Source: Ilyobacter polytropus DSM 2926
GTDB taxonomy: Bacteria; Fusobacteriota; Fusobacteriia; Fusobacteriales; Fusobacteriaceae
DNA length: 64,000 nucleotides
Reading direction: 5' to 3'
Assembly: GCF_000165505.1 (NCBI RefSeq)
Contig: NC_014633.1
Location: 372,001-436,000, forward strand
The notes under the pieces are model-generated. The model ran no database searches, had not been told where the DNA came from, and saw only the letters and a list, made by a program, of their open reading frames with translations. Below, in pieces: positions 32,771 through 41,195 of this stretch. The translations under genes were made by a program, and so were the position numbers. Numbering within the stretch: position 1 is the stretch's first letter; every line of letters starts with the position of its first letter.

Positions 32771-33958
32771 TTATTCGTAGAGTCCATAAATCACATCTGT
32801 AGATTCACGGTTTTTGATAAATCCTCCAACTTTCATAGCTGTTTTTGCATCACCCAAAAGAATTGCCCCTACTATTTTTTCGTCACGGACAAAGAATTTT
32901 CTGTAGATTCCTTCTTTATTATATTTATAAATATGTGCTCCCATAGGTTCTATATTTCCACCTGAGAAGAATGAAATACCAGAAACTTTAAGTCTTGTCT
33001 CAGAACTTATAGGGTTGTACTTGGATTTTTCTCCGGCCATATTACTACCGGCTACATCCCCCTGTTCTTTTGCAGGTATCCAGAGTCCATAGAGAGTTCC
33101 CTGAAATTCTATAGAATCTCCCGCTGCATAGATATCTTTTATGCTTGTTTCCATATATTCATTTACAACAATTCCTCTGTTTATTTCTACTCCTGCACTT
33201 TCTGCTAATTCTAGTCTAGGAGTTATACCTGCAGATAAAACAAGACTCTTGACTTGAAATACTTCTCCGTCTCCGAACTTGATACCTTTTACACAATCCT
33301 CGCCTAATATCTCTTCAACATTTTTTCCAAGAATGAAATTTATCCCTTTTTCTTCTAGGATTTTTTGAAGTATACGAGATCCCTCTTCATCTAGTTGTCT
33401 AGGAAGAAGACGAGGTGCTGTCTCTATAACGGTAACTTTTTTACCTAAATTGAGCAGTGAAAATGCTGTCTCTATACCTAAAAGGCCTCCTCCTAAAACG
33501 GCAACCTCTTTGCAGATTTCTACATGATTTGCTATTTCATCACTGTCATTTACTCCCCGGAATTTCAAAACACCTTTTTTTTCTTTGATTCCCTTTATAT
33601 TAGGGTATCTAGGCCTTGCTCCTGTAGCTAAAAGAAGTTTATTATACTCTACAGAGCTTCCGTCTTCAAAGGTAACTTTTTTATTTTTTGAGTCAATATC
33701 TGTCACTTCCATGTCGAGTTTCACATCGATATCTTTGTCTAGATAAAACCCCTCACCGTATCCGACAAGTTTTTCAAACTCTGTCTTGTCGGCTAAGTAT
33801 TCGATAAGCCTTATTCTGTAGTAAAAAGGTTTTGGTGACTTTGTCACCACAGTTATTTTTCCTTCGCTGTCTTTATTTCTAAGAGACACTGCTGCAGAGA
33901 TACCTGCAATCCCGTTTCCGATTATTAAATATTCTGATCTTTCTTTCAAATATATCAC
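32771..33958 (-). CDS. NAD(P)/FAD-dependent oxidoreductase (rubredoxin-reductase-like)
   Basis: 395-residue pyridine-nucleotide disulfide-family protein: FAD site IIGNGIAGISAAVSL, NAD(P) site VAVLGGGLLGIETAFSLLNLG, and FAD-second motif IYAAGDSIEF. There is no CxxxxC redox disulfide, so it is of the rubredoxin-reductase/NADH-oxidase class that passes electrons from NAD(P)H to a small carrier or to oxygen. It is monocistronic between its own terminator and a divergent PPK2 gene. A role in oxidative-stress defence in an anaerobe is plausible but not shown. Confidence 0.82.
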   Translation of the reverse strand: MIYLKERSEYLIIGNGIAGISAAVSLRNKDSEGKITVVTKSPKPFYYRIRLIEYLADKTEFEKLVGYGEGFYLDKDIDVKLDMEVTDIDSKNKKVTFEDGSSVEYNKLLLATGARPRYPNIKGIKEKKGVLKFRGVNDSDEIANHVEICKEVAVLGGGLLGIETAFSLLNLGKKVTVIETAPRLLPRQLDEEGSRILQKILEEKGINFILGKNVEEILGEDCVKGIKFGDGEVFQVKSLVLSAGITPRLELAESAGVEINRGIVVNEYMETSIKDIYAAGDSIEFQGTLYGLWIPAKEQGDVAGSNMAGEKSKYNPISSETRLKVSGISFFSGGNIEPMGAHIYKYNKEGIYRKFFVRDEKIVGAILLGDAKTAMKVGGFIKNRESTDVIYGLYE

Positions 33959-34197
33959 CTTGCCTTTATTTTGTTTTATTCTTAAAAACTCTAAAAAAAG
34001 TATGAGATTATCCTTAATTTAGTATACATCATTTCTTATCCTTAAAAAAGAGGGTTTTTAAGTAAAAATAAGAAAAACTATAATAATTTAATTTTATTAA
34101 ATTTATAAAAGCTGTAATTGGCTCAAGTTTATATATGAAAAAAGAGATTAGTATTGAATTTATCAGAATAAATCATTATTTCCATAGGAGGAGAAAT

Positions 34198-35658
34198 ATG
34201 TTTGATTTTAAAAGTTGTCTTAACATAGGGAAAGATGAGTATAAAAATATGATGGAGCCTCTTATTATTAAGCTGGGAGAGCTTCAGAGATCTGCTAGGG
34301 CAAAAAAAATACCCGTTCTTATTATTTTAGAAGGTTTAGATGCCTCTGGAAAAGGAGCTGTAATGAATGAACTTTTGATAGCCTTAGATCCTAGAGGATA
34401 TAAGGTTTATTCAAATAATAAAGATTCAGAAGAGGAACTCTTAAGACCTTTCTTTTGGAAGTTTTGGAAGAATCTTCCTGGTGAAGGAGAGATAGCTATT
34501 TTTGACAGGAGCTGGTATTTTTCTGTGATTAAAAACATAAAAGATATAGATAAGAAAGAATACAAAAGAAGATGTAAAGAGATAATGGATACCGAAGAAA
34601 TTCTGCAAAATGGGAAAACAATGATAATAAAGTTTTTTCTCTTTATATCAAAGGATGAGCAGAAGAAAAGGTTCAAAAAGTTGGAAAAGAATCCATCCAC
34701 TTCATGGAGGGTGACCAAAGAAGATTGGGAAAGTAATAAAAACTATGATGAAATTTTAGAAGAATATAGGGAACTTCTTAAAAATACACAAAGTGAAACA
34801 GACAGATGGAATATAATTTGCTCTGAGGATATTGAAAGTGCCAAGGTTCAGATATTTCAAAATACTGCGGAGTTTTTGGAAAAAAGTATAAATCAATATG
34901 AAAAAGACAGTTTGGAAATGATCCCTTTAAAGGAAAAGAGTTTTTCTTTAGATAGTATAAATTTGATGGAGTCAGTGAACAGAAGAGATTATAAGAAAAA
35001 ATTGAGAAAATACAAAGGAAAGCTCATGGAGCTAGAGCACGAAATATACGAAAAAAGAATTCCGGTGGTGTTAGCATATGAGGGCTGGGATGCAGCTGGA
35101 AAAGGAGGAAATATAAAGAGAACTGTAGACAGGCTAGATCCCAGGGGCTATGATGTTATCCCTGTAGCTGCTCCAAATGATATTGAAAAAAAACATCATT
35201 ATCTATGGAGATTCTGGAAAGATTTTCCCAAGGGAGGTCACATTACAATATTTGACAGGACGTGGTATGGAAGAGTTCTCGTAGAGAGAGTAGAGGGCTT
35301 TTGTAAAGAAAAAGACTGGCACAGGGCCTATCAGGAAATAAATTCTATGGAGTCCCAGTGGGTAGATGACGGCGCTGTTATACTAAAATTCTGGCTGCAT
35401 ATAAGTAAGGATGAGCAGATGAGACGTTTTAGAGAACGAGAGAAAATATCATATAAAAGTTGGAAGATAACAGATGAAGACTGGAGAAATAGGGAAAAGT
35501 GGGACCTCTATAAGGAGGCAGTAGAAGATATGATAACTATGACATCTACAGAAGACGTAAAGTGGCATGTCATTCCAGGGAACTCAAAGCGTTATGCCAG
35601 GCTAAAAGTGATGGAAATAATTATCGAAGAGCTTGAAAAGGCAGTGAGAAAAAAATAA
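34198..35658 (+). CDS. Two-domain polyphosphate kinase 2 (polyphosphate:AMP phosphotransferase type)
   Basis: 486 residues from ATG 34198 (TAGGAGGAG upstream); an in-frame ATG 63 bases up lacks a good site. Two PPK2 domains are fused. The C-terminal one (about 270-480) has a complete set: EGWDAAGKGGNIKR (Walker A), DPRGY and FDRTWYGRVLVERVEG (lid and Walker B). The N-terminal one keeps EGLDASGKGAVM but has FDRSWYFSVI in place of the YGRVLVERV text, so it is probably structural. Two-domain PPK2s phosphorylate AMP to ADP with polyphosphate. Next comes a Ppx-type gene, giving a polyphosphate-handling pair. Confidence 0.9.
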   Translation: MFDFKSCLNIGKDEYKNMMEPLIIKLGELQRSARAKKIPVLIILEGLDASGKGAVMNELLIALDPRGYKVYSNNKDSEEELLRPFFWKFWKNLPGEGEIAIFDRSWYFSVIKNIKDIDKKEYKRRCKEIMDTEEILQNGKTMIIKFFLFISKDEQKKRFKKLEKNPSTSWRVTKEDWESNKNYDEILEEYRELLKNTQSETDRWNIICSEDIESAKVQIFQNTAEFLEKSINQYEKDSLEMIPLKEKSFSLDSINLMESVNRRDYKKKLRKYKGKLMELEHEIYEKRIPVVLAYEGWDAAGKGGNIKRTVDRLDPRGYDVIPVAAPNDIEKKHHYLWRFWKDFPKGGHITIFDRTWYGRVLVERVEGFCKEKDWHRAYQEINSMESQWVDDGAVILKFWLHISKDEQMRRFREREKISYKSWKITDEDWRNREKWDLYKEAVEDMITMTSTEDVKWHVIPGNSKRYARLKVMEIIIEELEKAVRKK

Positions 35659-35786
35659 AAATACTCTATTTTTTTCTAAGGATTTAAGCAGAAATAATGT
35701 CAAACTTATAATTTTTAACAAAGAAAAACAGAATATATTTTGCAAGGAATATTCTTGAGAGAATAAAAACTTCGGGGATTAATTTC

Positions 35787-35815
35787 TTGATTTACTTTAT
35801 AAACTCTACTATACT
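35787..35815 (+). promoter_or_regulatory. Candidate sigma-70 promoter of ppx
   Basis: TTGATT (35787-35792), a 17-base spacer and TATACT (35810-35815), about 90 bases before the Ppx ATG. Both boxes and the spacing are close to consensus, so ppx is probably transcribed on its own. Confidence 0.6.
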
Positions 35816-35903
35816 CTATTTAAGAGTAAAATATCACAAACTGCTTTCTGATCAAAAAAAGTTACGGGCTCAATTATACTCGGTTTAGGGGGGAAATAGA
35901 TTT

Positions 35904-37415
35904 ATGAAAAAAATAGGGATTATAGATATAGGTTCAAACTCTATAAGGCTTGTTATTTTTAATGTTTCTCCTGCCAAAAATTTCTCTGTAATAGAAGATG
36001 TGAAGGAGAGTGTACGGCTAGGAGAGGGAGTAAACAATACAGGAAAATTGAAGTTAAAAAAAATAAATTTGGCATATCATACTCTGAAGATATTTAAGGG
36101 AATATGCGACCAGAATGAAACCGACGAAATTATAGCATTTGCAACTGCTGCAGTGAGAAATGCTACAAACTCTAACCGCCTGATAGCTAAGGTGGAAAAA
36201 GAACTCAAGATGAAGATAAATATTTTCTCAGGAGAAGAAGAAGCTTATTATTCTCTTCTTGGAGCGACAAATACATTAGATGTAGCAGAGGGACTTCTCA
36301 TAGATATGGGAGGGGCTAGTACAGAGCTAGTGTGGTTTAAAAATCGACGAGTTTATAAGTGGGTAAGTCTTAACTTCGGGTCTGTTACCCTGGCTCAACT
36401 GGCCAAAGTAAAAGAAAGACTCACTGATTATGCAGAAAAGAAACTTAAAAATCATGTAATAAGCGAATATGAAAAAGTCCCATGGCTCAAGGAGGTTGGA
36501 GATTTACCTCTTATAGGGGTTGGAGGAACCATAAGAAATATGGCAAAGGTTCATTCTGTAATGTGTGAATATCCACTGAATATTCTTCATAACTACAGTC
36601 TTAAAGACGGAGATGTGAGCGAGATATTTGAATATGTAAAGAGAAAAACTTACTTGCATAAACTGGAGATTCCAGGACTTTCAAAATCTAGAGCCGATAT
36701 ATTCACAGGTGCTTTGTGTGCTGTAGTGGAACTTCTGAAGTTTACAGAATTGGAAATGGTCATAATAAGTGGTTCGGGTATTAGAGAGGGAGTTTTGTAT
36801 CAGAAGCTCAATGAGTATGGAAAACATGTGGAAAATGTCTTTGAAAGCTCTCTTTTAGATGTGGTAGAACATTTTGATCTTTCAAAAGAAAAAGGAGAGA
36901 GAATTTATAAAATATTCATGAAAATTTTTGAAGCTATGAAGCCTCTTCACGGAATACCGGAAATAGAGGAGAAGGTCATAAAGACAGCTTCATATCTCGG
37001 AAGAGTGGGAGTCAATATAAATTATTACGACGGTCCTCTTCATTCTTTTTATATGATAATAAATTCGGGACTAAAGGGCATAAAACACAGGAAGCTATTG
37101 ATGGCTGCTCTTATAGTTTCTCAGCAGGATAAGTTTAATGATATGGCAAAGGATTACGGCAGCATACTGGGGAAGAAGGATATAAGGGTTATGGAGAAGC
37201 TTTCAGTTATGCTGAGGATTTCAAAGATTTTCAACAGGGTTTTTCTCTTAGATAGTGAGAGGCTGAGTATAGAGGTGGATGATGAAAGTGTTACTTTTCA
37301 TATAGAAAATGAGGACCTCCTCGATGTTCAGATCAGCAGAGTGCTTATGTCAGGAAAAAGATTCAGAGAGGCTTTCGGGAAACAGCTTATAGTTACAAAG
37401 AAAAATACCCATTAA
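35904..37415 (+). CDS. ppx: Ppx/GppA-family exopolyphosphatase
   Basis: 503 residues. The ASKHA fold is visible in IGIIDIGSNSIRLVIF (N-terminal phosphate loop) and LLIDMGGASTELVWF, with EEEAYYSLLGA as the catalytic-glutamate region. The second half (about 310-500) is the HD-like C-terminal domain of the long Ppx form. It removes phosphate from polyphosphate or from pppGpp. Neighbour to a two-domain PPK2; separate promoter and terminator. Confidence 0.9.
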   Translation: MKKIGIIDIGSNSIRLVIFNVSPAKNFSVIEDVKESVRLGEGVNNTGKLKLKKINLAYHTLKIFKGICDQNETDEIIAFATAAVRNATNSNRLIAKVEKELKMKINIFSGEEEAYYSLLGATNTLDVAEGLLIDMGGASTELVWFKNRRVYKWVSLNFGSVTLAQLAKVKERLTDYAEKKLKNHVISEYEKVPWLKEVGDLPLIGVGGTIRNMAKVHSVMCEYPLNILHNYSLKDGDVSEIFEYVKRKTYLHKLEIPGLSKSRADIFTGALCAVVELLKFTELEMVIISGSGIREGVLYQKLNEYGKHVENVFESSLLDVVEHFDLSKEKGERIYKIFMKIFEAMKPLHGIPEIEEKVIKTASYLGRVGVNINYYDGPLHSFYMIINSGLKGIKHRKLLMAALIVSQQDKFNDMAKDYGSILGKKDIRVMEKLSVMLRISKIFNRVFLLDSERLSIEVDDESVTFHIENEDLLDVQISRVLMSGKRFREAFGKQLIVTKKNTH

Positions 37416-37419
37416 TATA

Positions 37420-37457
37420 AAAAGGACAACTGTAAACTTTTTACAATTGTCCTTTTT
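37420..37457 (+). terminator. Intrinsic terminator of ppx
   Basis: AAAAAGGACAACTGTAAA and TTTACAATTGTCCTTTTT form a long, nearly perfect stem around CTT, ending in CTTTTT. Strong on the plus strand and, read the other way, also usable on the minus strand. Confidence 0.9.
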
Positions 37458-37492
37458 CTTTTTAACCTAAATATTTCAGGTTGAAGTAGAGA

Positions 37493-37597
37493 TCAAAGGG
37501 CCACATCAACTGCAGTTGTAACTGCTTTTACAGGGACCATCAGTACCGAGCAGGCTGTAAATAGAAGCATTGTCAAAGTTAAAATTATAATTTTCAT
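37493..37597 (-). CDS. 34-residue putative small lipoprotein
   Basis: Read directly from the sequence: a hydrophobic signal after MKIIILTLTMLL with lipobox FTAC (Cys16), leaving an 18-residue mature peptide that starts CSVLMVPVKAV. GGAGG lies 7 bases before the ATG. Tiny lipoproteins of this look, with a motif like LMVPVKAV and TTAV repeats, occur in other Gram-negatives. No function known; the lipobox plus ribosome site make it credible. Confidence 0.6.
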   Translation of the reverse strand: MKIIILTLTMLLFTACSVLMVPVKAVTTAVDVAL

Positions 37598-37664
37598 AAT
37601 AAACCTCCAGTCATTTTTTTATAATGATGGTATTATACTTTTATTGAAAATGATCTGTCAATTT

Positions 37665-37991
37665 TTAGTCATTTTGTTTTGTATTCTCTGTTTCAGCATT
37701 TGACTTTGAAAAGGTTTCTATCTCGTCTTTTATTATCTCACGAAGTTCACTAACCTTTAATTCTTTTACCAGCTTTTTTTCAAACTTACTGGATTTTTTT
37801 GTTTTTTCAGAATTACTTTCAGGATTTTCTATAAAAGCTCCTAATCTCTCAACAGGAAGACAGAGATTTTTTTTGTCTGCAGCAAGATGACCACATTTTT
37901 TACATATAAATCTCCCGTCACCAATCAACTCAATATATTTTTCAAGTTCTTTGCCCTTTAGATTATTGCAGCATTTGCACATCTTAGTCAT
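37665..37991 (-). CDS. Hypothetical zinc-ribbon-like protein
   Basis: 108 residues. The N-terminal part has two metal-ligand-like pairs, CKCC (5-8) and CKKC (about 35-38), with a further Cys after GHLAADKKN; a flexible charged middle part and a coiled C-terminus with KELKVSELREIIKDEIE follow. AGGTGG precedes the ATG. No family recognised. It may bind zinc and act with nucleic acid or another protein. Confidence 0.6.
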   Translation of the reverse strand: MTKMCKCCNNLKGKELEKYIELIGDGRFICKKCGHLAADKKNLCLPVERLGAFIENPESNSEKTKKSSKFEKKLVKELKVSELREIIKDEIETFSKSNAETENTKQND

Positions 37992-38192
37992 AGCGTACCA
38001 CCTCTTCTAATAATTTACCCAATTTAATTTGATTTCCTTGATGTTATGGGGAAAATTTAATGATCAAATTAAAGTTTTTTAGAGAATTTTTATACCTGTC
38101 CATAAAGAAAGAGAATCAACTGTGGAAAACAGGATATAAACTATTGAATCAGAACGCATATGTTTAGGAAACTAGGGTAAAATAAAAGTAAA

Positions 38193-38221
38193 TTGACAAA
38201 TCAGAAAATTAAGTGTAATAT
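38193..38221 (+). promoter_or_regulatory. Promoter of the first c-di-GMP riboswitch transcript
   Basis: TTGACA (38193-38198), a 17-base spacer and TAATAT (38216-38221). It lies about 30 bases before the conserved riboswitch core, the expected place for its start site. Confidence 0.7.
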
Positions 38222-38245
38222 ATTCTTTAATTATATTATATATAG

Positions 38246-38320
38246 AAAAAAGCAAACCTTTGGAAACAAAGGGACGCAAAGCTATAGGGCCTGTAAGATG
38301 GTAGCCAGTTGCCGAAAGTG
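38246..38320 (+). ncRNA. Cyclic-di-GMP-I (GEMM) riboswitch 1
   Basis: The class-I core is unmistakable: AGCAAACC, hairpin CCUUUGGAAACAAAGG with its GAAA tetraloop, GGGACGCAAAGC, CUAUAGGGCC, and GAUGGUAGCCAGUUGCCG. This sensor binds c-di-GMP and switches a downstream terminator or ribosome site. A terminator with a long T-run follows at 38358-38392. The original gene behind it is decayed (38415-38779), so today it may act on the downstream signalling genes or on nothing. Confidence 0.93.
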
Positions 38321-38357
38321 TATTACACTTTTGTATTCCTGTGCTCAATTTTAATTA

Positions 38358-38392
38358 TGCCCTTCTAAGTGAAGGGTATTTTTTTTTATAAA
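38358..38392 (+). terminator. Expression-platform terminator of riboswitch 1
   Basis: TGCCCTTC and GAAGGGTA form a stem around TAAGT, followed by eight T residues. Position and shape fit a terminator-type expression platform for the riboswitch. Confidence 0.85.
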
Positions 38393-38414
38393 TTTGTAAA
38401 AAGGATTTTATATA

Positions 38415-38779
38415 ATGCACATTAAGTCAAAGAAAGCTTTTATAATAGTCATAAATTATGTATTTTGGGGACTTGTATGGATACTAGTTTTAGACAATTT
38501 GATCTATACAACTGTTGAAAACTCTCATACATCCTATATTCTATCTACCCAAAAAAGGATATCCAGAGGGGTTGAAGGAAAATGAAATCCCACTATTGTC
38601 CCAAATAATAGCTGTGGCGGATTCCTAGCATGACATCAGATCGACCTTACAAAAGAGCCATATCTATAGAAGAGGGTGTAGAAGAATTAATAAGAAACAA
38701 GGGGACACAATTTCCACCTAAAATTGTAGATATATTGATTGATAATAAAATATATCTCACTGAGGCAACTTATAAATAA
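38415..38779 (+). pseudogene. Decayed membrane HD-GYP protein
   Basis: Three fragments in different frames belong to one lost protein. Frame from ATG 38415 gives a membrane helix (YVFWGLVWILVLDNL) as in sensor proteins. From 38569 the text GLKENEIPLLSQIIAVADS is the middle of an HD-GYP domain, ended by TAG 38626. From 38630 MTSDRPYKRAISIEEG and TQFPPKIVDIL complete the HD-GYP C-terminus, stopping at 38779. An internal deletion removed the catalytic core, and a roughly 5-base loss hit the VADSYDAMTSDRP motif. It sits right behind the c-di-GMP riboswitch, so it was the riboswitch's own target: a c-di-GMP phosphodiesterase. Confidence 0.8.
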
Positions 38780-38854
38780 TAAAAAAATATGATAAAAAAT
38801 TTAAACTAGTATAAAAATTTATATAAATATTTATACCACGGAGGGAAGGCTAGA

Positions 38855-39988
38855 ATGCAAAGAGAGTATTTTCAGGAAATTTTTAATAATGTTTTATCTG
38901 CAATGATATTAATCAACAACAAAGGTGAGATTACCTATATTAACAGGGAGTTCAGCAGACTTTTTGGATATAGTCCCGACGAGTCTATAGGAAAACCATT
39001 GTCAGACTTAATTTCTCCACAGGGGAATGAAAAAGAGATAACAGAAAATATTGAGAGAGTCAAAAAGGGTGAACAGGTTTTAAAAGAGGTGGTTCGTCAG
39101 GGTAAAAATGGTGAGCTCATTGAGCTGGTAGTAATAGGGTCACCTATAATCATTAAAGATAAGCATGTGGCATCTAGCATTGTATTTAGTGATATGACCG
39201 AACGCAAAGAAAATCAGATAAAGCTTGAAAAAGCAAACAAAGAATTAAAGGAAGCCACCTCTAAATTAATTCATACGGAGAGAATAAGTGCTCTAGGGGA
39301 ACTTACTTCAAGTATAGCTCACGAACTCAATCAGCCTTTGAATAATATGAAAATTGTCTGCCAGGATATATTGAGAGATGTGGCAAAGGACAGGCTAGAG
39401 GTAGAGACGATTCCTGAGAGTATAGAGGACATGGAAGAGCAGATCAATAAAATGGCGAGAATAATAGATCATATGAGAATTTTTACAAGACGTCTCGACA
39501 GCAATATGAATATGGAAAAAATTAATATAAATGACCCTATAAAAAATATGTTTCTTCTTATTGGTGAGCAGCTAAAGACAAAAAATATAGATACAGTAAA
39601 AAATCTCAATGAAGAACTGCCTAGAGTGTGGGGAAGCTCCATCGGTTTAGAGCAGATATTTACAAATATTCTCATAAATGCACGACATGCCTTAGAAGAG
39701 AAAGAATGTAAAAATAAAAAAATAGAGATTGAGAGTTTTATAAATGGAGAAAATGAGGTCTCAGTATCTATAAAAAATAACGGCGGACTGATCCCTTTAG
39801 ATATAAAAGAGAGAATATTTGAGCCCTTTTTTACCACAAAAGAACCGGGCAAAGGAACAGGTCTGGGTTTAAGTATTTCAAAGAAAATAATCGAAGAACA
39901 CAGCGGAAGAATCGAAATAGAAGATGAAGGGCAATGGACAAAATTTATCATAACATTGCCTGCCTTAACTGGAAACGAGGTGAAATAA
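38855..39988 (+). CDS. PAS-domain sensor histidine kinase
   Basis: 377 residues, soluble. A PAS domain (about 5-120; LINNKGEITYINREFSRLFGY) is followed by a HisKA domain with the phospho-acceptor in SSIAHELNQPLNN (about residue 156) and an ATPase domain (FFTTKEPGKGTGLGLSISKKI). HELNQP-type kinases resemble the two-component kinases paired with multi-receiver proteins. The next gene starts at GTG immediately after its stop, so it is in a four-gene operon of receivers and kinases. It has no membrane helix; the signal is probably cytoplasmic, such as redox. Confidence 0.9.
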   Translation: MQREYFQEIFNNVLSAMILINNKGEITYINREFSRLFGYSPDESIGKPLSDLISPQGNEKEITENIERVKKGEQVLKEVVRQGKNGELIELVVIGSPIIIKDKHVASSIVFSDMTERKENQIKLEKANKELKEATSKLIHTERISALGELTSSIAHELNQPLNNMKIVCQDILRDVAKDRLEVETIPESIEDMEEQINKMARIIDHMRIFTRRLDSNMNMEKININDPIKNMFLLIGEQLKTKNIDTVKNLNEELPRVWGSSIGLEQIFTNILINARHALEEKECKNKKIEIESFINGENEVSVSIKNNGGLIPLDIKERIFEPFFTTKEPGKGTGLGLSISKKIIEEHSGRIEIEDEGQWTKFIITLPALTGNEVK

Positions 39989-41194
39989 GTGAATATAAAA
40001 GTATTGTTGGTGGAAGATGACAAAATGGCAAGAAAAAGACTAAAAAGAGTAATAGAAAAAGAGGGCTATGAGGTTATAGCGGCTCAAGACGGCCTAGAAG
40101 GGCTAGAACTCTTTAAAAGTGAGAGACCAGATGTAGTTATCACAGATGTGAAAATGCCTAAAATTGATGGCATTGAAGTTATGCACAGAATAAAGGAGAT
40201 GTCTAAAACTACCGAAGTAATACTTATCACTGGCCATGGAGATATCGATATGGCTATAGTAGCTCTGAGAGACGGGGCACTTGATTATATAAAAAAACCA
40301 ATTGATATAGACCAGCTTATTGTAAGCTTGGGACGAGCCAAAGAAAAAATACAGGATAGAAAGAAAATAACCATAAGAAATAGCATCCTCATCCTAGAAG
40401 ATGATGAAAAAACAAGAGAGAAATTGGGGAAGATATATATAAAAGAGGGTTACAAGGTATTTACCGCTCCTGACGGAGAAAGAGGGCTTAAAATTTTCTC
40501 TGAAAATAAGATAGATATACTTTTGACAGACTTAAGAATGCCTATAATGAACGGTCTGCAATTCATTTCAGAGGTGAAAAAGATAAGCAGTGATTGTGAA
40601 TTCATTGTACTCTCAGGATTTGGAGATGAGGCTGATGCTGTTGAAGCTATGAGGAATGGTGCCATTAATTTTATATCCAAACCAATCGACCTAGAACAGT
40701 TACTACTGTCTACTCAAAAGGCAATAGACAAACTAGAGCTGCAAAGATCTTATTATTATAAAACCAGAGAATTAGAGCTTACCAAGCAGATAATGAAAAG
40801 AATTTCAAGTGAGCGAGGTTATGACATTGAATTTTCTGAAAACAGCGAGCAAGATCAAAGTGGTCTTGTACTGAATCTTATAGATATTATGAACATTTCT
40901 TATGTACTGTTTGATGAAAAACTTGATGTTGGATTTGCAAACCAATATTTTCAAAAACAGAATGATTTTTTACCAGAAAAAATAGATAAAGAGTTTTTTG
41001 AGAAGTTGGGAATTAGAGAGATAGATATGGAAAGGTTTAGAGAAGACATAGATTTTATGTTTAAAAATAAAAGATCAAAGATGATCAAACTGGATTCTGA
41101 AGATTCTACTAAAATAATAATAATCAAAATAGTATTAATAGTAGAAGGGGAAAGAGAAGAAAGAGGTCTCGTGTTTATAGGGGGAAGAAATTAA
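39989..41194 (+). CDS. Tandem-receiver response regulator with PAS-like C-terminus
   Basis: 401 residues with GTG start 39989. Two complete receiver domains, phospho-acceptors in VVITDVKMP (about 52) and ILLTDLRMP (about 180), each with a conserved Lys near its end (IKKPID, ISKPID). The last 140 residues have no DNA-binding or catalytic motif; the SYVLFDEKLDVGFANQYF segment is PAS-like. It probably passes phosphate between the kinases on either side rather than controlling DNA. Confidence 0.85.
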   Translation: MNIKVLLVEDDKMARKRLKRVIEKEGYEVIAAQDGLEGLELFKSERPDVVITDVKMPKIDGIEVMHRIKEMSKTTEVILITGHGDIDMAIVALRDGALDYIKKPIDIDQLIVSLGRAKEKIQDRKKITIRNSILILEDDEKTREKLGKIYIKEGYKVFTAPDGERGLKIFSENKIDILLTDLRMPIMNGLQFISEVKKISSDCEFIVLSGFGDEADAVEAMRNGAINFISKPIDLEQLLLSTQKAIDKLELQRSYYYKTRELELTKQIMKRISSERGYDIEFSENSEQDQSGLVLNLIDIMNISYVLFDEKLDVGFANQYFQKQNDFLPEKIDKEFFEKLGIREIDMERFREDIDFMFKNKRSKMIKLDSEDSTKIIIIKIVLIVEGEREERGLVFIGGRN

Positions 41195-41195
41195 A

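Noticed and set aside
39469..40023. 184-residue frame opposite the PAS kinase and next gene
   Set aside because: Antisense shadow of real kinase text with many Ser/Phe/Ile from reversed codons.
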